This document shows positions 18,041 through 27,964 of a stretch of DNA of 64,000 nt, in pieces. Where the stretch lies: contig JAIBDD010000001.1 of the NCBI GenBank assembly GCA_024679565.1, forward strand, positions 62,001-126,000, in the 5' to 3' direction. How positions within the stretch are numbered: the first letter of the stretch is position 1; every line of letters begins with the position of its first letter. A program made the position numbers and the translations under genes. The notes under the pieces are model-generated. The model saw only the letters and a list, made by a program, of their open reading frames with translations, had not been told where the DNA came from and searched no databases. The stretch comes from Bacteroidota bacterium (lineage in GTDB: Bacteria > Bacteroidota > Bacteroidia > NS11-12g > UBA9320).

Positions 18041-19276
18041 CTATCCTTCTAAGGATTTAATTAATGACTTCATTTCGTCGTACAACGGAGCATATTTTCC
18101 AGTCTTATCGTTTTGCTTCAATCTGCCGTATAACTTCTTTAAATTTTTAGCAAGATCCAATTTCTGTGCGTTGTTGTGGTCAGCATTGTCCATAACAGAT
18201 TGGAATTGTCCGGCAGCCTTCGCGTACAATGAGTCAATTTGATTTTCGTACTTCAAACCTTCATCATAACTTACTTCGTCAATTTTATCTGCAATTGGCT
18301 TACATCTATCCAAGTATATCACACCTAAATTGTAATTGGCATCTGTATAATCAGGATCCAACTCAATAACCTTTAAATAACTGGCTTCTGCTTCTTTATC
18401 GTTACCAAGGTTATAAAAGTTTATTGCGCGAGCAAAATGTAGTACCGCGCTTTCTGGTTCAATTTCAATTGCTTTATCTAGTTTGTCAATCAACTCTTGT
18501 GATCTACCTAGCTTCATATACAATTGAAGCTCAATACGCATCAAATTCGCGTCGCTTTCAAACATCTCTCTACCTTGAGCCAGGTAATTTAATGCACCTG
18601 TGGTATCCTTTTCGTTTAACAAGATATTCGCCATTTCTGAATAAATACGAGGATCAGCATATGAATTGTCAATCAACTGTTGAATCAATTCTTTTGCTTT
18701 TGCATTATTTCCTGCCCCTGAAGCTGAATATGCTGAGTACAAAATGATTGTTTCTTTATTGATTTGAGCTTTTTTGGTCAAAAACTCTTCTTTGTCATGC
18801 GGATAAATACTTAAAACATGCTCATAACTAGTCAAAGCCTTATCATATTCTTTTGCATTAAAAGCAGACACTCCATTGTTGTAATGACCTACCGCACAAT
18901 TTACGAGCTGCTGCTTACTCAATTCAATCAGCTTACCTTTAACATCAACCTCCATGCTTTTAAAGAAACATTCTGTAGCGATGTCTAACGCATTAGGGTA
19001 TTTCGCTTTTTGAGCCTCGCTCCCGTCGTTATTCAATCTCAGGTAAGTATATCCTCGATAATACCACATCTTGTAGTGATTCGCTGTTTTTACATGTGCC
19101 TTCGCTTTCTCGATATCGATGATGTTTTCATCAATACGCTGATGCAAAGCCTCTACGGTTCTGTCTTCGTCAGGTGAAGCTATCCAGCTCATTTTTACTG
19201 ACTCAACGTTAGAAGGTTGTGCGCTTGCGATTACTGACGCAAGGGCAACTCCAATTAAGATCAAGTGTCGTTTCAT
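18041..19276 (-). CDS. Exported TPR protein
   Basis: A 411-residue protein with a signal peptide (MKRHLILIGVALASVIASAQ) and tetratricopeptide repeats, clearest in the second half, for example AINFYNLGNDKEAEASYLKVIELDPDY. TPR arrays bind proteins; the partner is unknown. The start at 19276 is chosen because it begins the signal peptide; an in-frame codon at 19306 would overlap gyrA and add a polar extension. It lies 19 bp after gyrA and probably shares its transcript. Confidence 0.85.
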   Translation of the reverse strand: MKRHLILIGVALASVIASAQPSNVESVKMSWIASPDEDRTVEALHQRIDENIIDIEKAKAHVKTANHYKMWYYRGYTYLRLNNDGSEAQKAKYPNALDIATECFFKSMEVDVKGKLIELSKQQLVNCAVGHYNNGVSAFNAKEYDKALTSYEHVLSIYPHDKEEFLTKKAQINKETIILYSAYSASGAGNNAKAKELIQQLIDNSYADPRIYSEMANILLNEKDTTGALNYLAQGREMFESDANLMRIELQLYMKLGRSQELIDKLDKAIEIEPESAVLHFARAINFYNLGNDKEAEASYLKVIELDPDYTDANYNLGVIYLDRCKPIADKIDEVSYDEGLKYENQIDSLYAKAAGQFQSVMDNADHNNAQKLDLAKNLKKLYGRLKQNDKTGKYAPLYDEMKSLIKSLEG

Positions 19277-19295
19277 TGTGTGTCGTATATTTGTT

Positions 19296-21842
19296 TTAGT
19301 TGTCATTAGTGTCTACATTATCAGACGATTCAGCACCATTTTCTTCTTCTGTAGTTCCTTCTACCCCTTCAATCTCCTCTCCTTCCTCCTCTTCATCATC
19401 CCGCTTCACTTTAGCAACAGATGCTATTTGATCGCTGTCTTTCATCTTGATCAAACGCACACCTTGCGTTGCTCTACCCATAACTCTTAGCTCGTCTAGT
19501 GGTAGTCTAATTGCAATCCCAGACTTATTGATAATCATTAACTCATCCTCGTCTGTAACTGCCTTTATCGTTACAAGGTTACCCGTTTTTTCAGTGATGT
19601 TCAAGGTTTTTACGCCTTTACCTCCCCTGCCAGTGATTCTATAATCTTGCACTGCAGTACGTTTTCCGTAACCTTTTTCTGATACTACCATTATGGTCTC
19701 GTCCTCTATATTACTGACACAAACCATGCCAACCACTTCGTCACTTTCATTTTCTAAACGAACTCCACGTACACCAGCAGCCGTTCTTCCCATTGGTCGA
19801 ACAAGGCTTTCATTGAAGCGAATAGCTTTCCCTGATTTCTTCGCCATTAAGATTTCATTGTTGCCATCTGTTAATTTAGCTTCTAGCAATTCGTCACCAT
19901 CTTTAATGGTAATGGCATTAATACCATTAGATCTAGGTCGTGAATAAGCGCGCAATGTTGTCTTTTTGATAATACCATTCTTGGTACACATAACGATGAA
20001 GTTGTTGTCTAGATACTCATCATCTTTCAACCCTTCTACCGATATAAACGCCTTGATTTGATCTTCTTTTGGCATGGCGATAAGGTTCTGTATAGGACGC
20101 CCTTTTGTTGCCTTGGCACCTTCAGGTATTTCATACACCTTCATCCAGAAACACCTTCCTTGCTCTGTGAAAAACAACATATAGTTATGCGTTTTTGCGG
20201 ACAATAGGTGCTCTACGAAGTCTTCATCACGGTGTCTCACCCCTCTGTTTCCAACGCCTCCTCTACCTTGTGTTCTATATTCAGACAGCAAAGTACGTTT
20301 GATGTACCCCATATGAGATATTGTAATCACAACATCATCATTTGGAATTAAATCTTCAATATTTAAGTCTCCGCTATCAAATTCTATGTTGGTACGTCTT
20401 TCGTCCCCATATTTATCACGTACCTCTATGAGTTCAGTTTTGATAATATCAAATCTCAATTCTTCATTACCCAAAATTTCTTCTAATCGAGCAATCGTCG
20501 CCATGATTTGTGCATGCTCTGCTCTAATCTTGTCTCTCTCCAGACCCGTAAGCTTCTGCAGTCTCATGTCCAAAATTGCACGAGCTTGAATCTCGGTTAA
20601 CTTAAATTTATCAATCAAGCCGTTACGGGCTTCCTCTGGGCTTGCAGACGCCCGGATTAAAGCGATAACATCATCAAGATTATCCAGTGCAATAAGCAAT
20701 CCTTCTAAGATGTGCGCCTTTTTACGTGCTTCTTCTAAATCATATTCTGTACGACGTACAACCACCTCATGACGGTGCTCAACGTAATACTCAATCATTT
20801 GCTTCAGGTTCAACATTTCTGGCCGGCCTTTAACCAACGCAATGTTGTTTACTGAAAATGAGGTTTGTAGCGGAGTAAATTTGAATAGCTGATTTAAAAC
20901 GATGTTTGGAATTGAATCACGCTTTAAGTCGAATACAATACGTAATCCGTTTCTATCAGATTCATCTCTAATTTCAGCTATACCGTCTATTATTTTCTCA
21001 TTTACTAAATCTACAGCCTTAACAATTATTTGAGACGGACTTACTTGATACGGTACTTCATTAATAATGATTTGCTCACGCCCAGTTTTTGTTACAGCAA
21101 CTTCGGCCTTTCCACGCATCACAATTCGACCGCGGCCCGTTTCGAAAGCATTACGCACACCTTCGTAACCGTAAATGGTCCCACCCGTCGGAAAATCAGG
21201 AGCTTTTACATGCTCCATTAATTCTGAAATGGTAATGTCTCTATTGTCAATGTAAGCGACCGTGCCATTTATAACCTCCGTCAAGTTGTGCGGAGCCATG
21301 TTGGTAGCCATACCCACTGCAATACCTGCAGCACCGTTAACCAAAAGACAAGGAATCTTTGAAGGCAGCACTGTCGGCTCTTTTAACGAATCATCAAAGT
21401 TTGTTTGGAAATCAACCGTATTCTTATCAATATCGGTCATCATTTCTTCGGCTATTTTTCTCATTCTAGCCTCTGTGTAACGCATAGCTGCTGGAGGATC
21501 TCCATCAATTGAGCCAAAGTTACCCTGACCATCAACCATCGGATAACGAAGACTCCAATTTTGGGCCATTCTAACCATTGTGTCGTATACAGAAGAATCA
21601 CCATGTGGGTGATACTTACCTAAAACTTCTCCTACAATCCTAGCTGATTTTTTATGTGAACGATTGCTCGCAAGACCCAATTCGGTCATGCCATATAGCA
21701 CCCTTCTGTGTACCGGTTTTAAGCCATCTCTAACATCGGGAAGTGCTCTGGAAACAATTACAGACATCGAATAATCGATGTACGCCGTCTTCATTTCGTC
21801 CTCAATGTTGATTGGTATAATCTTTTCGTTTGGATAATCCAT
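19296..21842 (-). CDS. gyrA: DNA gyrase subunit A
   Basis: Catalytic DNA-breaking subunit of gyrase. At 848 residues it has the winged-helix/tower core with active tyrosine Y122 (MRYTEAR) and the quinolone-region residues S83 and D87 in HGDSSVYD, numbered as in E. coli. The C-terminal six-bladed beta-pinwheel contains a GyrA-box-like GRGGKG, and an acidic tail of about 45 residues ends the protein. The second topoisomerase A subunit (60092-62788) lacks the gyrase features, supporting this assignment. gyrB is not in the window. Confidence 0.97.
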   Translation of the reverse strand: MDYPNEKIIPINIEDEMKTAYIDYSMSVIVSRALPDVRDGLKPVHRRVLYGMTELGLASNRSHKKSARIVGEVLGKYHPHGDSSVYDTMVRMAQNWSLRYPMVDGQGNFGSIDGDPPAAMRYTEARMRKIAEEMMTDIDKNTVDFQTNFDDSLKEPTVLPSKIPCLLVNGAAGIAVGMATNMAPHNLTEVINGTVAYIDNRDITISELMEHVKAPDFPTGGTIYGYEGVRNAFETGRGRIVMRGKAEVAVTKTGREQIIINEVPYQVSPSQIIVKAVDLVNEKIIDGIAEIRDESDRNGLRIVFDLKRDSIPNIVLNQLFKFTPLQTSFSVNNIALVKGRPEMLNLKQMIEYYVEHRHEVVVRRTEYDLEEARKKAHILEGLLIALDNLDDVIALIRASASPEEARNGLIDKFKLTEIQARAILDMRLQKLTGLERDKIRAEHAQIMATIARLEEILGNEELRFDIIKTELIEVRDKYGDERRTNIEFDSGDLNIEDLIPNDDVVITISHMGYIKRTLLSEYRTQGRGGVGNRGVRHRDEDFVEHLLSAKTHNYMLFFTEQGRCFWMKVYEIPEGAKATKGRPIQNLIAMPKEDQIKAFISVEGLKDDEYLDNNFIVMCTKNGIIKKTTLRAYSRPRSNGINAITIKDGDELLEAKLTDGNNEILMAKKSGKAIRFNESLVRPMGRTAAGVRGVRLENESDEVVGMVCVSNIEDETIMVVSEKGYGKRTAVQDYRITGRGGKGVKTLNITEKTGNLVTIKAVTDEDELMIINKSGIAIRLPLDELRVMGRATQGVRLIKMKDSDQIASVAKVKRDDEEEEGEEIEGVEGTTEEENGAESSDNVDTNDN

Positions 21843-21993
21843 TACGTAAATAATTTTGTTAAGATGGTAAAACTAAGCTTAAGTGTTGCCAATGCTGACG
21901 TTTAGATGGCTAAGATACCAACATTTTACCTACAAATTGTGGGTATTTTACAGTTGCTTATTTGTATTTGAGTAGCGGTAATAAATCGAACAG

Positions 21994-23376
21994 CTATAAC
22001 GAATAACTTTCGTTTACGTATGGTATTTCAATCTCTTGAAAATCAGGCTGTAAAGAAGCTTTTAGTGCTTCCAATCCTTCAACTTCTCCGTGTGATAAAA
22101 ATACACGTTGTAAATTACTATTGTTTTGTACTTGTTTAAAGTATTGAGTTAAGCCCTTTTGATCGGGGTGCGCCGAGAAAACATCAGTCCTACTAATTCT
22201 AGCGTAAACGGTTCTTTCATGTTTGTTTACTCTGATTTCTTTCTGGCCTTCTAGAAGTTTAGCACCTAGTGTGCCTGGGGTGCAATATCCGGCAATAAGA
22301 ATGTTGCATTGGGGGTTCTGGATGTTGTTGGCTATATGGCGCTGAATTCGACCGCCTTCAAGCATGCCTGCCGAAGAAACTATAATGTTTGGCTCGTAAT
22401 ACCGTTGCATATCCTCCTCGTCTTCTTTGTCTTCGACAATATCCAAATGTGGGAACCTAAACAGATCACGATATTCTTGTACAAAATCTCGCGCTTCTTT
22501 GTTTAAATACCCAATGTATTTGTCGTGAATGTTGCCACTATTAATGCCCAAAGGGCTGTCTGTAAAAACTCTAATAGGTTTAATATCTCCCGACCTGAAC
22601 AAGTTGTTTATAGCAAACAAAATGGCTTGAGTTCGACCAACACTAAAAGCTGGGATAATTAATCGGCCTGGTTGATCGATACAGGTATCTTTTATGTAAG
22701 AAGCCAATGTTTCTTCTGCAGATCTCTCTTCTTTGTGCAGTCTGGCTCCGTAGGTAGCCTCCATTACTAAGTAATCCAGCCCAGTCATTGGTGTTGGGGC
22801 AACAACAACTTTGGCGTCTGACTTACCTAAATCTCCTGTAAATCCTAGTGTTTTGGTTTTTCCTTTTTCGGTTACCGAAATTTTTATACTAGCAGCGCCA
22901 AGGATATGGCCAGCAGGAATGAATTCCACCATAACGCCTTGACACAATTCAAATGGTTTTTCGAAATTGATGGTAACCACATTGTCTATCACATCCATAA
23001 CCTGTTTGTGACCAAATAGACGTCTAGTGGGTTGCTTTCTCTTGCGCTTTTTGTTGACACGCTTAGATTCTATATTGGCACTATCAGACAACAAAATGTC
23101 TATCAACGCAGATGTAGGCTCTGTACAAAATACACGGCCCTCAAATCCTTGACCAAATAAGGTAGGTAAATTACCAGAATGATCGATGTGTGCATGCGTT
23201 AATAAAACAGCGTCGATTGAGCTAGGATCAAATGGAAATTCAGCATTAGACTCCCGTGTAACATCCTTTTCGTAGTTCAATCCACAGTCGATAAGTATGC
23301 GGAACTTGCTCTGTGTTTCGAGCAAATACATACTACCTGTTACCTGTCTGGCTGCGCCTAAAAATGAGAGTTCCAT
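21994..23376 (-). CDS. Metallo-beta-lactamase RNase-like protein (beta-CASP)
   Basis: A 460-residue protein with the two-metal motif H61-A-H63-I-D65-H66, a beta-CASP domain in the middle and the C-terminal RNA-metabolising motif with FSAHPDQ and a late SHGE histidine. These match the bacterial CPSF73-like/YSH1-type family, which cleaves RNA. ATG 23376 is preferred over a TTG at 23403 because it gives the family start MELSFLGAARQVTGS and has TTCCTTTG, a near-consensus -7 box, nine bases before it. Confidence 0.88.
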   Translation of the reverse strand: MELSFLGAARQVTGSMYLLETQSKFRILIDCGLNYEKDVTRESNAEFPFDPSSIDAVLLTHAHIDHSGNLPTLFGQGFEGRVFCTEPTSALIDILLSDSANIESKRVNKKRKRKQPTRRLFGHKQVMDVIDNVVTINFEKPFELCQGVMVEFIPAGHILGAASIKISVTEKGKTKTLGFTGDLGKSDAKVVVAPTPMTGLDYLVMEATYGARLHKEERSAEETLASYIKDTCIDQPGRLIIPAFSVGRTQAILFAINNLFRSGDIKPIRVFTDSPLGINSGNIHDKYIGYLNKEARDFVQEYRDLFRFPHLDIVEDKEDEEDMQRYYEPNIIVSSAGMLEGGRIQRHIANNIQNPQCNILIAGYCTPGTLGAKLLEGQKEIRVNKHERTVYARISRTDVFSAHPDQKGLTQYFKQVQNNSNLQRVFLSHGEVEGLEALKASLQPDFQEIEIPYVNESYSL

Positions 23377-23468
23377 ATTCGGCTGCAAAGGAAGTCTTTT
23401 CAACGGATTTTAGAGATGGAAAATAACTTAAATTCAAGTCACATGTTTGACTCAAAAGAAGAATAGAA

Positions 23469-24617
23469 TCACTTAAGTATAACCAAGCGCTTTGTAGCCT
23501 CATATCCATTCTTAAATGATAAAGAAACGAGGTAATTTCCGGCACGAAATCCGTTAAGTGTTATGTCCATGTTATTCTCTAAAGGATGCTGTTGTAGAAG
23601 TATCCGACCAGTGATGTCACGTATAACGACACTTACGGCCACATCATGGCTTCGAATGTGTAAAGTGGAATGGGTAGGATTTGGGTACAAAGCGAAAACG
23701 TTTAGGTCTCCCCCTTCTACTGAGATAAATTTGTCGACTTGAGCAAAGTGTATGGTTGACGCCACTGTTAAGCGCACAGCTTGTTTAAAAGACACGGTAT
23801 CCATGTTTTCCAATGTGTCTGCTGCACTATGACCAAAAACGTCAGACGCGCTTTGGTAAAGCCCTGTTATGACGTATCCTTCTAGCTCAAAAGGTATATA
23901 ATCACTTAAAAAAGCTTTTTCAATTTCTGGCTTTAACGTCGTATATAGTTTTGATAAATTGGCTATAGTGTCTGTAATAAGCCAACTGGGTGCATTGTTT
24001 GAAGAGATGTTATTGTCTTCATCGCGTTCACAAGTTATTTGATCATTTCCAGGTTGTCCTTTGCTACCGCCTATTTGATCAATGTTTAGGACCAAATACA
24101 GATTAGAGTCGAATTGTTGGCCGATTACCTGCTTAACATGGTAGTCGCTACCAACAAAGCCATCTTCTTCCTTGTCAAAATGAATAAATTGAACTCCTCG
24201 AATTGTGTTAAGATCTTTAACTACACGGGCAGTTTCGATGATTGCAGCAACTCCAGAGCCATTGTCGCTTGCGCCAGGGCCGTTACGTGTGTCGTAGTGA
24301 CCACACACAACAATATAACTTGAGTCTAGACCTGTTTTAGTAACAACAATGTTTCGAACCATTGTGCCTGCATCAAGAAAAGAATCTAACCGAATAGAGT
24401 CGTAACCTAGCTGTTGGTATTGGTCGATTATCCATCTAGCCGTATGGAACTTCTCCGTACTTCCTGGGGATTTTGTTCCAAATGACTCAAACTGGCGAAC
24501 AAGTTGGACTGGGTCATTAATACCTGATAGTGCCTCATTTATATTTGGATTATATTTCTGTGCACGACCTTGTACCGCACACATAATGAAACAAAAGAAA
24601 ACAGCTAAGCGAGTCAC
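23469..24617 (-). CDS. M28 aminopeptidase with T9SS sorting domain
   Basis: A 382-residue secreted metallopeptidase. A signal peptide (about 1-19) precedes the M28 domain with zinc ligands and catalytic acids in CGH107YD109T, ASD118NGSG and E150-E151, plus LNIDQIG. From about residue 310 it has a type A T9SS sorting domain (FALYPNPTHSTLHI and a final KRLVILK), so it should be exported through the T9SS and attached to the surface or released. The start overlaps the tsaE stop by 4 bp, placing it in an operon with porX. Confidence 0.92.
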   Translation of the reverse strand: MTRLAVFFCFIMCAVQGRAQKYNPNINEALSGINDPVQLVRQFESFGTKSPGSTEKFHTARWIIDQYQQLGYDSIRLDSFLDAGTMVRNIVVTKTGLDSSYIVVCGHYDTRNGPGASDNGSGVAAIIETARVVKDLNTIRGVQFIHFDKEEDGFVGSDYHVKQVIGQQFDSNLYLVLNIDQIGGSKGQPGNDQITCERDEDNNISSNNAPSWLITDTIANLSKLYTTLKPEIEKAFLSDYIPFELEGYVITGLYQSASDVFGHSAADTLENMDTVSFKQAVRLTVASTIHFAQVDKFISVEGGDLNVFALYPNPTHSTLHIRSHDVAVSVVIRDITGRILLQQHPLENNMDITLNGFRAGNYLVSLSFKNGYEATKRLVILK

Positions 24618-25027
24618 TTAACAAAGATACGCCGAGCACCTGATTTTTTTGCTGTTATCGATATGTCTGAATAATCATAGTCTTGCCATATTTCCTCAGT
24701 CATTTCTGGCCATTCAATCATACATATAGCACCAGAATCCAAAATTTCAGGAAGACCAAATTCATATATTTCGTTCAGGTCTTTGATGCGGTATAAGTCG
24801 ACGTGATACATCAACGTGTTGTTGATTTGATATTCATTCACGATTCCAAAACTCGGGCTACTCATAGTATCTGTAATACCCAAGTGTTTGCCTAGTGCTT
24901 TGATCAGTGTGGTTTTTCCAGCACCTAAATCACCTCGAAAAAGAAGAATGTTGCGCGAAGACGCTTCTTGCCATAATTGTGGGACTATGGTTTGGAGCTC
25001 TTCTTCACTTTCAACCTCATAATGCAT
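24614..25027 (-). CDS. tsaE: tRNA t6A-synthesis ATPase TsaE
   Basis: The essential small ATPase of the TsaBDE complex that makes N6-threonylcarbamoyladenosine at position 37 of ANN-decoding tRNAs. At 137 residues it has the P-loop GDLGAGKTT at 32-40, then SPSFGIVNEY and the YHVDLYRI motif typical of TsaE. Its ATG shares a base with the porX stop (TAATG), and its stop overlaps the M28 peptidase start by 4 bp. Confidence 0.95.
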   Translation of the reverse strand: MHYEVESEEELQTIVPQLWQEASSRNILLFRGDLGAGKTTLIKALGKHLGITDTMSSPSFGIVNEYQINNTLMYHVDLYRIKDLNEIYEFGLPEILDSGAICMIEWPEMTEEIWQDYDYSDISITAKKSGARRIFVK

Positions 25028-26577
25028 TACTTGCTAGATAGTTTAATGAGTGGAATCATCATTTCCTCTATACTAATACCGCCATGCTGTATGGTGTTTC
25101 GGTAATATTTGGCATAATGATTCAAGTTATTTGGATAGACAAAAAAGTCAGCGTTTTTGCAAAAAATAAAATTAGAGCTAAGGTGTTGGACAGGCAATCC
25201 GGCTTTTTTCGGCTCATTAATGAGAAATACCTCTTTGGCTTTAAAATTCAGGTTTCGACCTGTTTTGTACCTCAAATTTGTTGTCGTTTTTCTATCGCCA
25301 ATAACCTTTACAGGGTCTGTAACCTTTACTGAACCATGATCTGTAGTTATAATCACTTTTGCTTTCTTTTCAGATATGCGTTTTAGGGCATCATACAAAG
25401 GACTGTGCTCAAACCAAGACAGCGTCAGCGAGCGATAAGCCGCCTCATTCTCCGCTAATTCTCGCATTACCTTGTTGTCGGTACGGGCATGCGACAAGGT
25501 GTCAACAAAGTTGTAGACCACAACATTTAAATCATTGTCAAATAGATTTGGAATATCATCTACCAAATCTTTTCCTTGATTTAGGTGTACAATTTTGGTG
25601 TAACTCGTTTTAGCATCAGTGCGTAAACGTTGCAGTAAATCTTTAAGAAAGTCCTCTTCGTGTAAATTTTTCCCACCTTCTTCCTCGTCATTACTCCATT
25701 TATTAGGGAATCGTTTTTCGATATCTGCTGGCAAGAGACCTGCAAAAATGCTATTTCTACAGTACTGAGTAGTTGTTGGGAGGATGCTTAAGTACATATC
25801 TTCATCTTCCACCCTGAATAATTCAGAGATCAGAGGTTGAATAAACTTCCACTGGTCAAACCTCAAGTTGTCAATAAGAAACAAGAAAACAGGCTCCTCT
25901 CCTACTTCAGGCACAATCGAACGATGCATTAATGTGTGAGACATGATGGGTGCATCAGCGTTGTCGTAGTCAAGAAATTTGATGTAATTCTTTTCAATAT
26001 ACTTCGCAAACTCTCTGTTGGTCTCACTTTTTTGTGTTTCCATCACCTCTTCCATCCCCGTCTCATTGCTCTTTTGAATCTCCAACTCGTAATACACCAT
26101 TTTTTTATAAATGGCTTTCCATTTGTCAAAATCCAAGTGATCCATCAAGGCCATCATGATGTTCCGGAACTCCTGCTGATATTTAGAGGTAACCTTCTCT
26201 GTTACCAAGCGTTTATTGTCTACTGTTTTTTTAATTGACAGTAAGATTTGCTTAGGATTCACAGGCTTAATCAGGTAATCCGCAATCTGAGACCCGATTG
26301 CGTCTTCCATAATGTGTTCTTCCTCACTTTTGGTAATCATTATTACCGGAAGATTTTCACGAAGTTCTTTAATCTGGTTTAAGGCTTCTAAACCTCCAAT
26401 GCCGGGCATGTTTTCATCAAGAAAAACGAGGTCGTAAGGTGACGCCTGAACATATTCTACAGCGTCTATCCCGTTGTTAACGGTAGTGACGTCGTAACCT
26501 TTGGATTCAAGAAAAAGTATATGTGGCTTAAGAAGTTCTATTTCATCGTCGGCCCAAAGTATTTGAATTTTTGACAT
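25027..26577 (-). CDS. porX: T9SS response regulator PorX (receiver plus PglZ domain)
   Basis: A 516-residue regulator. The receiver domain (1-125) has D10, D11 and phospho-acceptor D54 in VFLDENMPG, with the late KP of YLIKPVNP. After a helical linker comes an alkaline-phosphatase-like PglZ domain (about 200-516) with LIDNLRFDQW, TTTQYCRN and ITTDHGSV, which hold the expected metal ligands and nucleophile. In Porphyromonas and Flavobacterium PorX works with the sensor PorY and an ECF sigma factor to control T9SS genes. porY is not in this window. No exact -7 box precedes it. Confidence 0.95.
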   Translation of the reverse strand: MSKIQILWADDEIELLKPHILFLESKGYDVTTVNNGIDAVEYVQASPYDLVFLDENMPGIGGLEALNQIKELRENLPVIMITKSEEEHIMEDAIGSQIADYLIKPVNPKQILLSIKKTVDNKRLVTEKVTSKYQQEFRNIMMALMDHLDFDKWKAIYKKMVYYELEIQKSNETGMEEVMETQKSETNREFAKYIEKNYIKFLDYDNADAPIMSHTLMHRSIVPEVGEEPVFLFLIDNLRFDQWKFIQPLISELFRVEDEDMYLSILPTTTQYCRNSIFAGLLPADIEKRFPNKWSNDEEEGGKNLHEEDFLKDLLQRLRTDAKTSYTKIVHLNQGKDLVDDIPNLFDNDLNVVVYNFVDTLSHARTDNKVMRELAENEAAYRSLTLSWFEHSPLYDALKRISEKKAKVIITTDHGSVKVTDPVKVIGDRKTTTNLRYKTGRNLNFKAKEVFLINEPKKAGLPVQHLSSNFIFCKNADFFVYPNNLNHYAKYYRNTIQHGGISIEEMMIPLIKLSSK

Positions 26578-26604
26578 TAATTAGGATCAATTCAATTTAT
26601 AACT

Positions 26605-26619
26605 GCAAAGGTGCTTTGC
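26605..26619. promoter_or_regulatory. Perfect short dyad upstream of porX
   Basis: GCAAAG-GTG-CTTTGC is a perfect 6-bp inverted repeat 28 bp before the porX start, in the divergent gap shared with the HD gene. It could be an operator or RNA hairpin; nothing else identifies its function. Confidence 0.3.
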
Positions 26620-26705
26620 TTAGTACAACGTTACGCAACCTATGGACAAAAAGAGGGTATTTAAAGACAAAATTGTAGACATGGTTAGTATTTGTTAAAC
26701 AAGAT

Positions 26706-26713
26706 TAGCTTTG
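26706..26713 (+). promoter_or_regulatory. Promoter -7 box for HD hydrolase
   Basis: TAGCTTTG, an exact TAnnTTTG match, ends five bases before the GTG at 26719. It argues for that start over the upstream TTG at 26692, which would lie before the transcription start. Confidence 0.55.
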
Positions 26714-26718
26714 CAGCA

Positions 26719-27936
26719 GTGAACAAAAAGAAAATAATCAACGATCCAGTTTATGGTTTTATTTCCATCCATAGTGAGTTGGTTTTTGACCTGATTGAGC
26801 ATCCTTATTTTCAAAGACTCCGTCGCATAAAGCAACTTGGATTAACGAATTTAATTTACCCTGGAGCCAATCACACAAGGTTTCATCATGCCCTTGGCGC
26901 CATGCATTTAATGACCAAAGCCCTAGCGGTATTGCGATCGAAAGGTGTTGAGGTGTCAGAAGAGGAGCTTGAATCCGCACAAATTGCAATTTTGCTTCAC
27001 GATATTGGCCACGGTCCATTCAGTCACGTAATGGAGCATGCTTTTGTCCATAACATTTCTCACGAGGCTATCTCATTAGCGTTTATGGAACATCTGAATG
27101 ACGAGTTTGGTGGTCGCTTGTCGATGGCTATCGAAATTTTTAAAGACAGTTATAAGAAACGATTTCTGCACCAATTGGTTTCCAGTCAATTAGATGTAGA
27201 TCGCTTAGACTACCTTACACGAGACAGTTTTTATACAGGTGTTTCTGAAGGCATAGTTGGTTTAGAACGTATCATTGAAATGCTTAACGTCGAAAATGAC
27301 CAACTGGTTATTGACGAAAAAGGCATTTACTCGGTAGAGAAGTTTATTGTGGCTCGAAGATTAATGTACTGGCAAGTTTATCTGCATAAAACGGCTATTG
27401 CGGCTGACAGTGTTCTTTTAAGTGCTCTTAAACGTGCTAGAGATTTGACACTTGATGGGAAGTCAATTTTTAGCCTACCTAATGTTTCGTTTTTTATATC
27501 GAATTATATAGATGGCGAACAAGTTGTTTCTTCATCAGAAGTGCTGCATAAATTTAGTCAGTTAGATGACTTGGATATAATGGTTTGTTTAAAGAATTGG
27601 CAGCACGATTCGGATAAGGTGCTATCTTACCTATCGGCTAGTTTGATTAATCGCAAACTCCCTAAGGTGCGCATACTAGACGAACCTTTAGAAGAGTCCG
27701 TTTTAACCACTATGTATCATAAAGCAAGTGCCCAACTGTCTATATCTGATGAAGACGCGAAGTACCTGGTTACGAATGGTGAATTGTCGAATGCAGCGTA
27801 TCAGTCAAAAAACGAGAACATTATAATTCGCAGAAAATCTGGCCAGTTAATTGATTTGGCTACTGCCTCGGTGAATTACAATTTTGTAAGTGCCAATAGC
27901 ATTGCAACAAAGTATTACGTTTGTAGCCCGAAATAA
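26719..27936 (+). CDS. HD-domain phosphohydrolase (SAMHD1/YdhJ-like)
   Basis: A 405-residue cytosolic HD-superfamily protein with RIKQLGLTNLIYPGANHTRFHHALGA-type helices (conserved H in RFHHALG), the metal pair H94-D95 in LLHDIGHGPFSH, and a later SQLDVDRLDYLTRD. This pattern fits the family related to dGTP triphosphohydrolases and SAMHD1; substrate unknown. GTG was chosen as start because the protein then begins MNKKKIINDPVYGF, as relatives do, and because the -7 box lies just upstream. Confidence 0.9.
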   Translation: MNKKKIINDPVYGFISIHSELVFDLIEHPYFQRLRRIKQLGLTNLIYPGANHTRFHHALGAMHLMTKALAVLRSKGVEVSEEELESAQIAILLHDIGHGPFSHVMEHAFVHNISHEAISLAFMEHLNDEFGGRLSMAIEIFKDSYKKRFLHQLVSSQLDVDRLDYLTRDSFYTGVSEGIVGLERIIEMLNVENDQLVIDEKGIYSVEKFIVARRLMYWQVYLHKTAIAADSVLLSALKRARDLTLDGKSIFSLPNVSFFISNYIDGEQVVSSSEVLHKFSQLDDLDIMVCLKNWQHDSDKVLSYLSASLINRKLPKVRILDEPLEESVLTTMYHKASAQLSISDEDAKYLVTNGELSNAAYQSKNENIIIRRKSGQLIDLATASVNYNFVSANSIATKYYVCSPK

Positions 27937-27939
27937 TTT

Positions 27940-27947
27940 TAACTTTG
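27940..27947 (+). promoter_or_regulatory. Promoter -7 box for lpxD
   Basis: TAACTTTG, an exact TAnnTTTG match, 17 bases before the TTG start of lpxD and just after the HD gene stop. It suggests that the lipid A genes are separately transcribed. Confidence 0.5.
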
Positions 27948-27964
27948 CGCCAAATTAAGAGAAA

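Noticed and set aside
21927-21945. Hairpin TACCTAC/GTGGGTA upstream of gyrA
   Set aside because: On the minus strand, where it would act, it has a mismatch and no T-tract, so it is not a convincing terminator.
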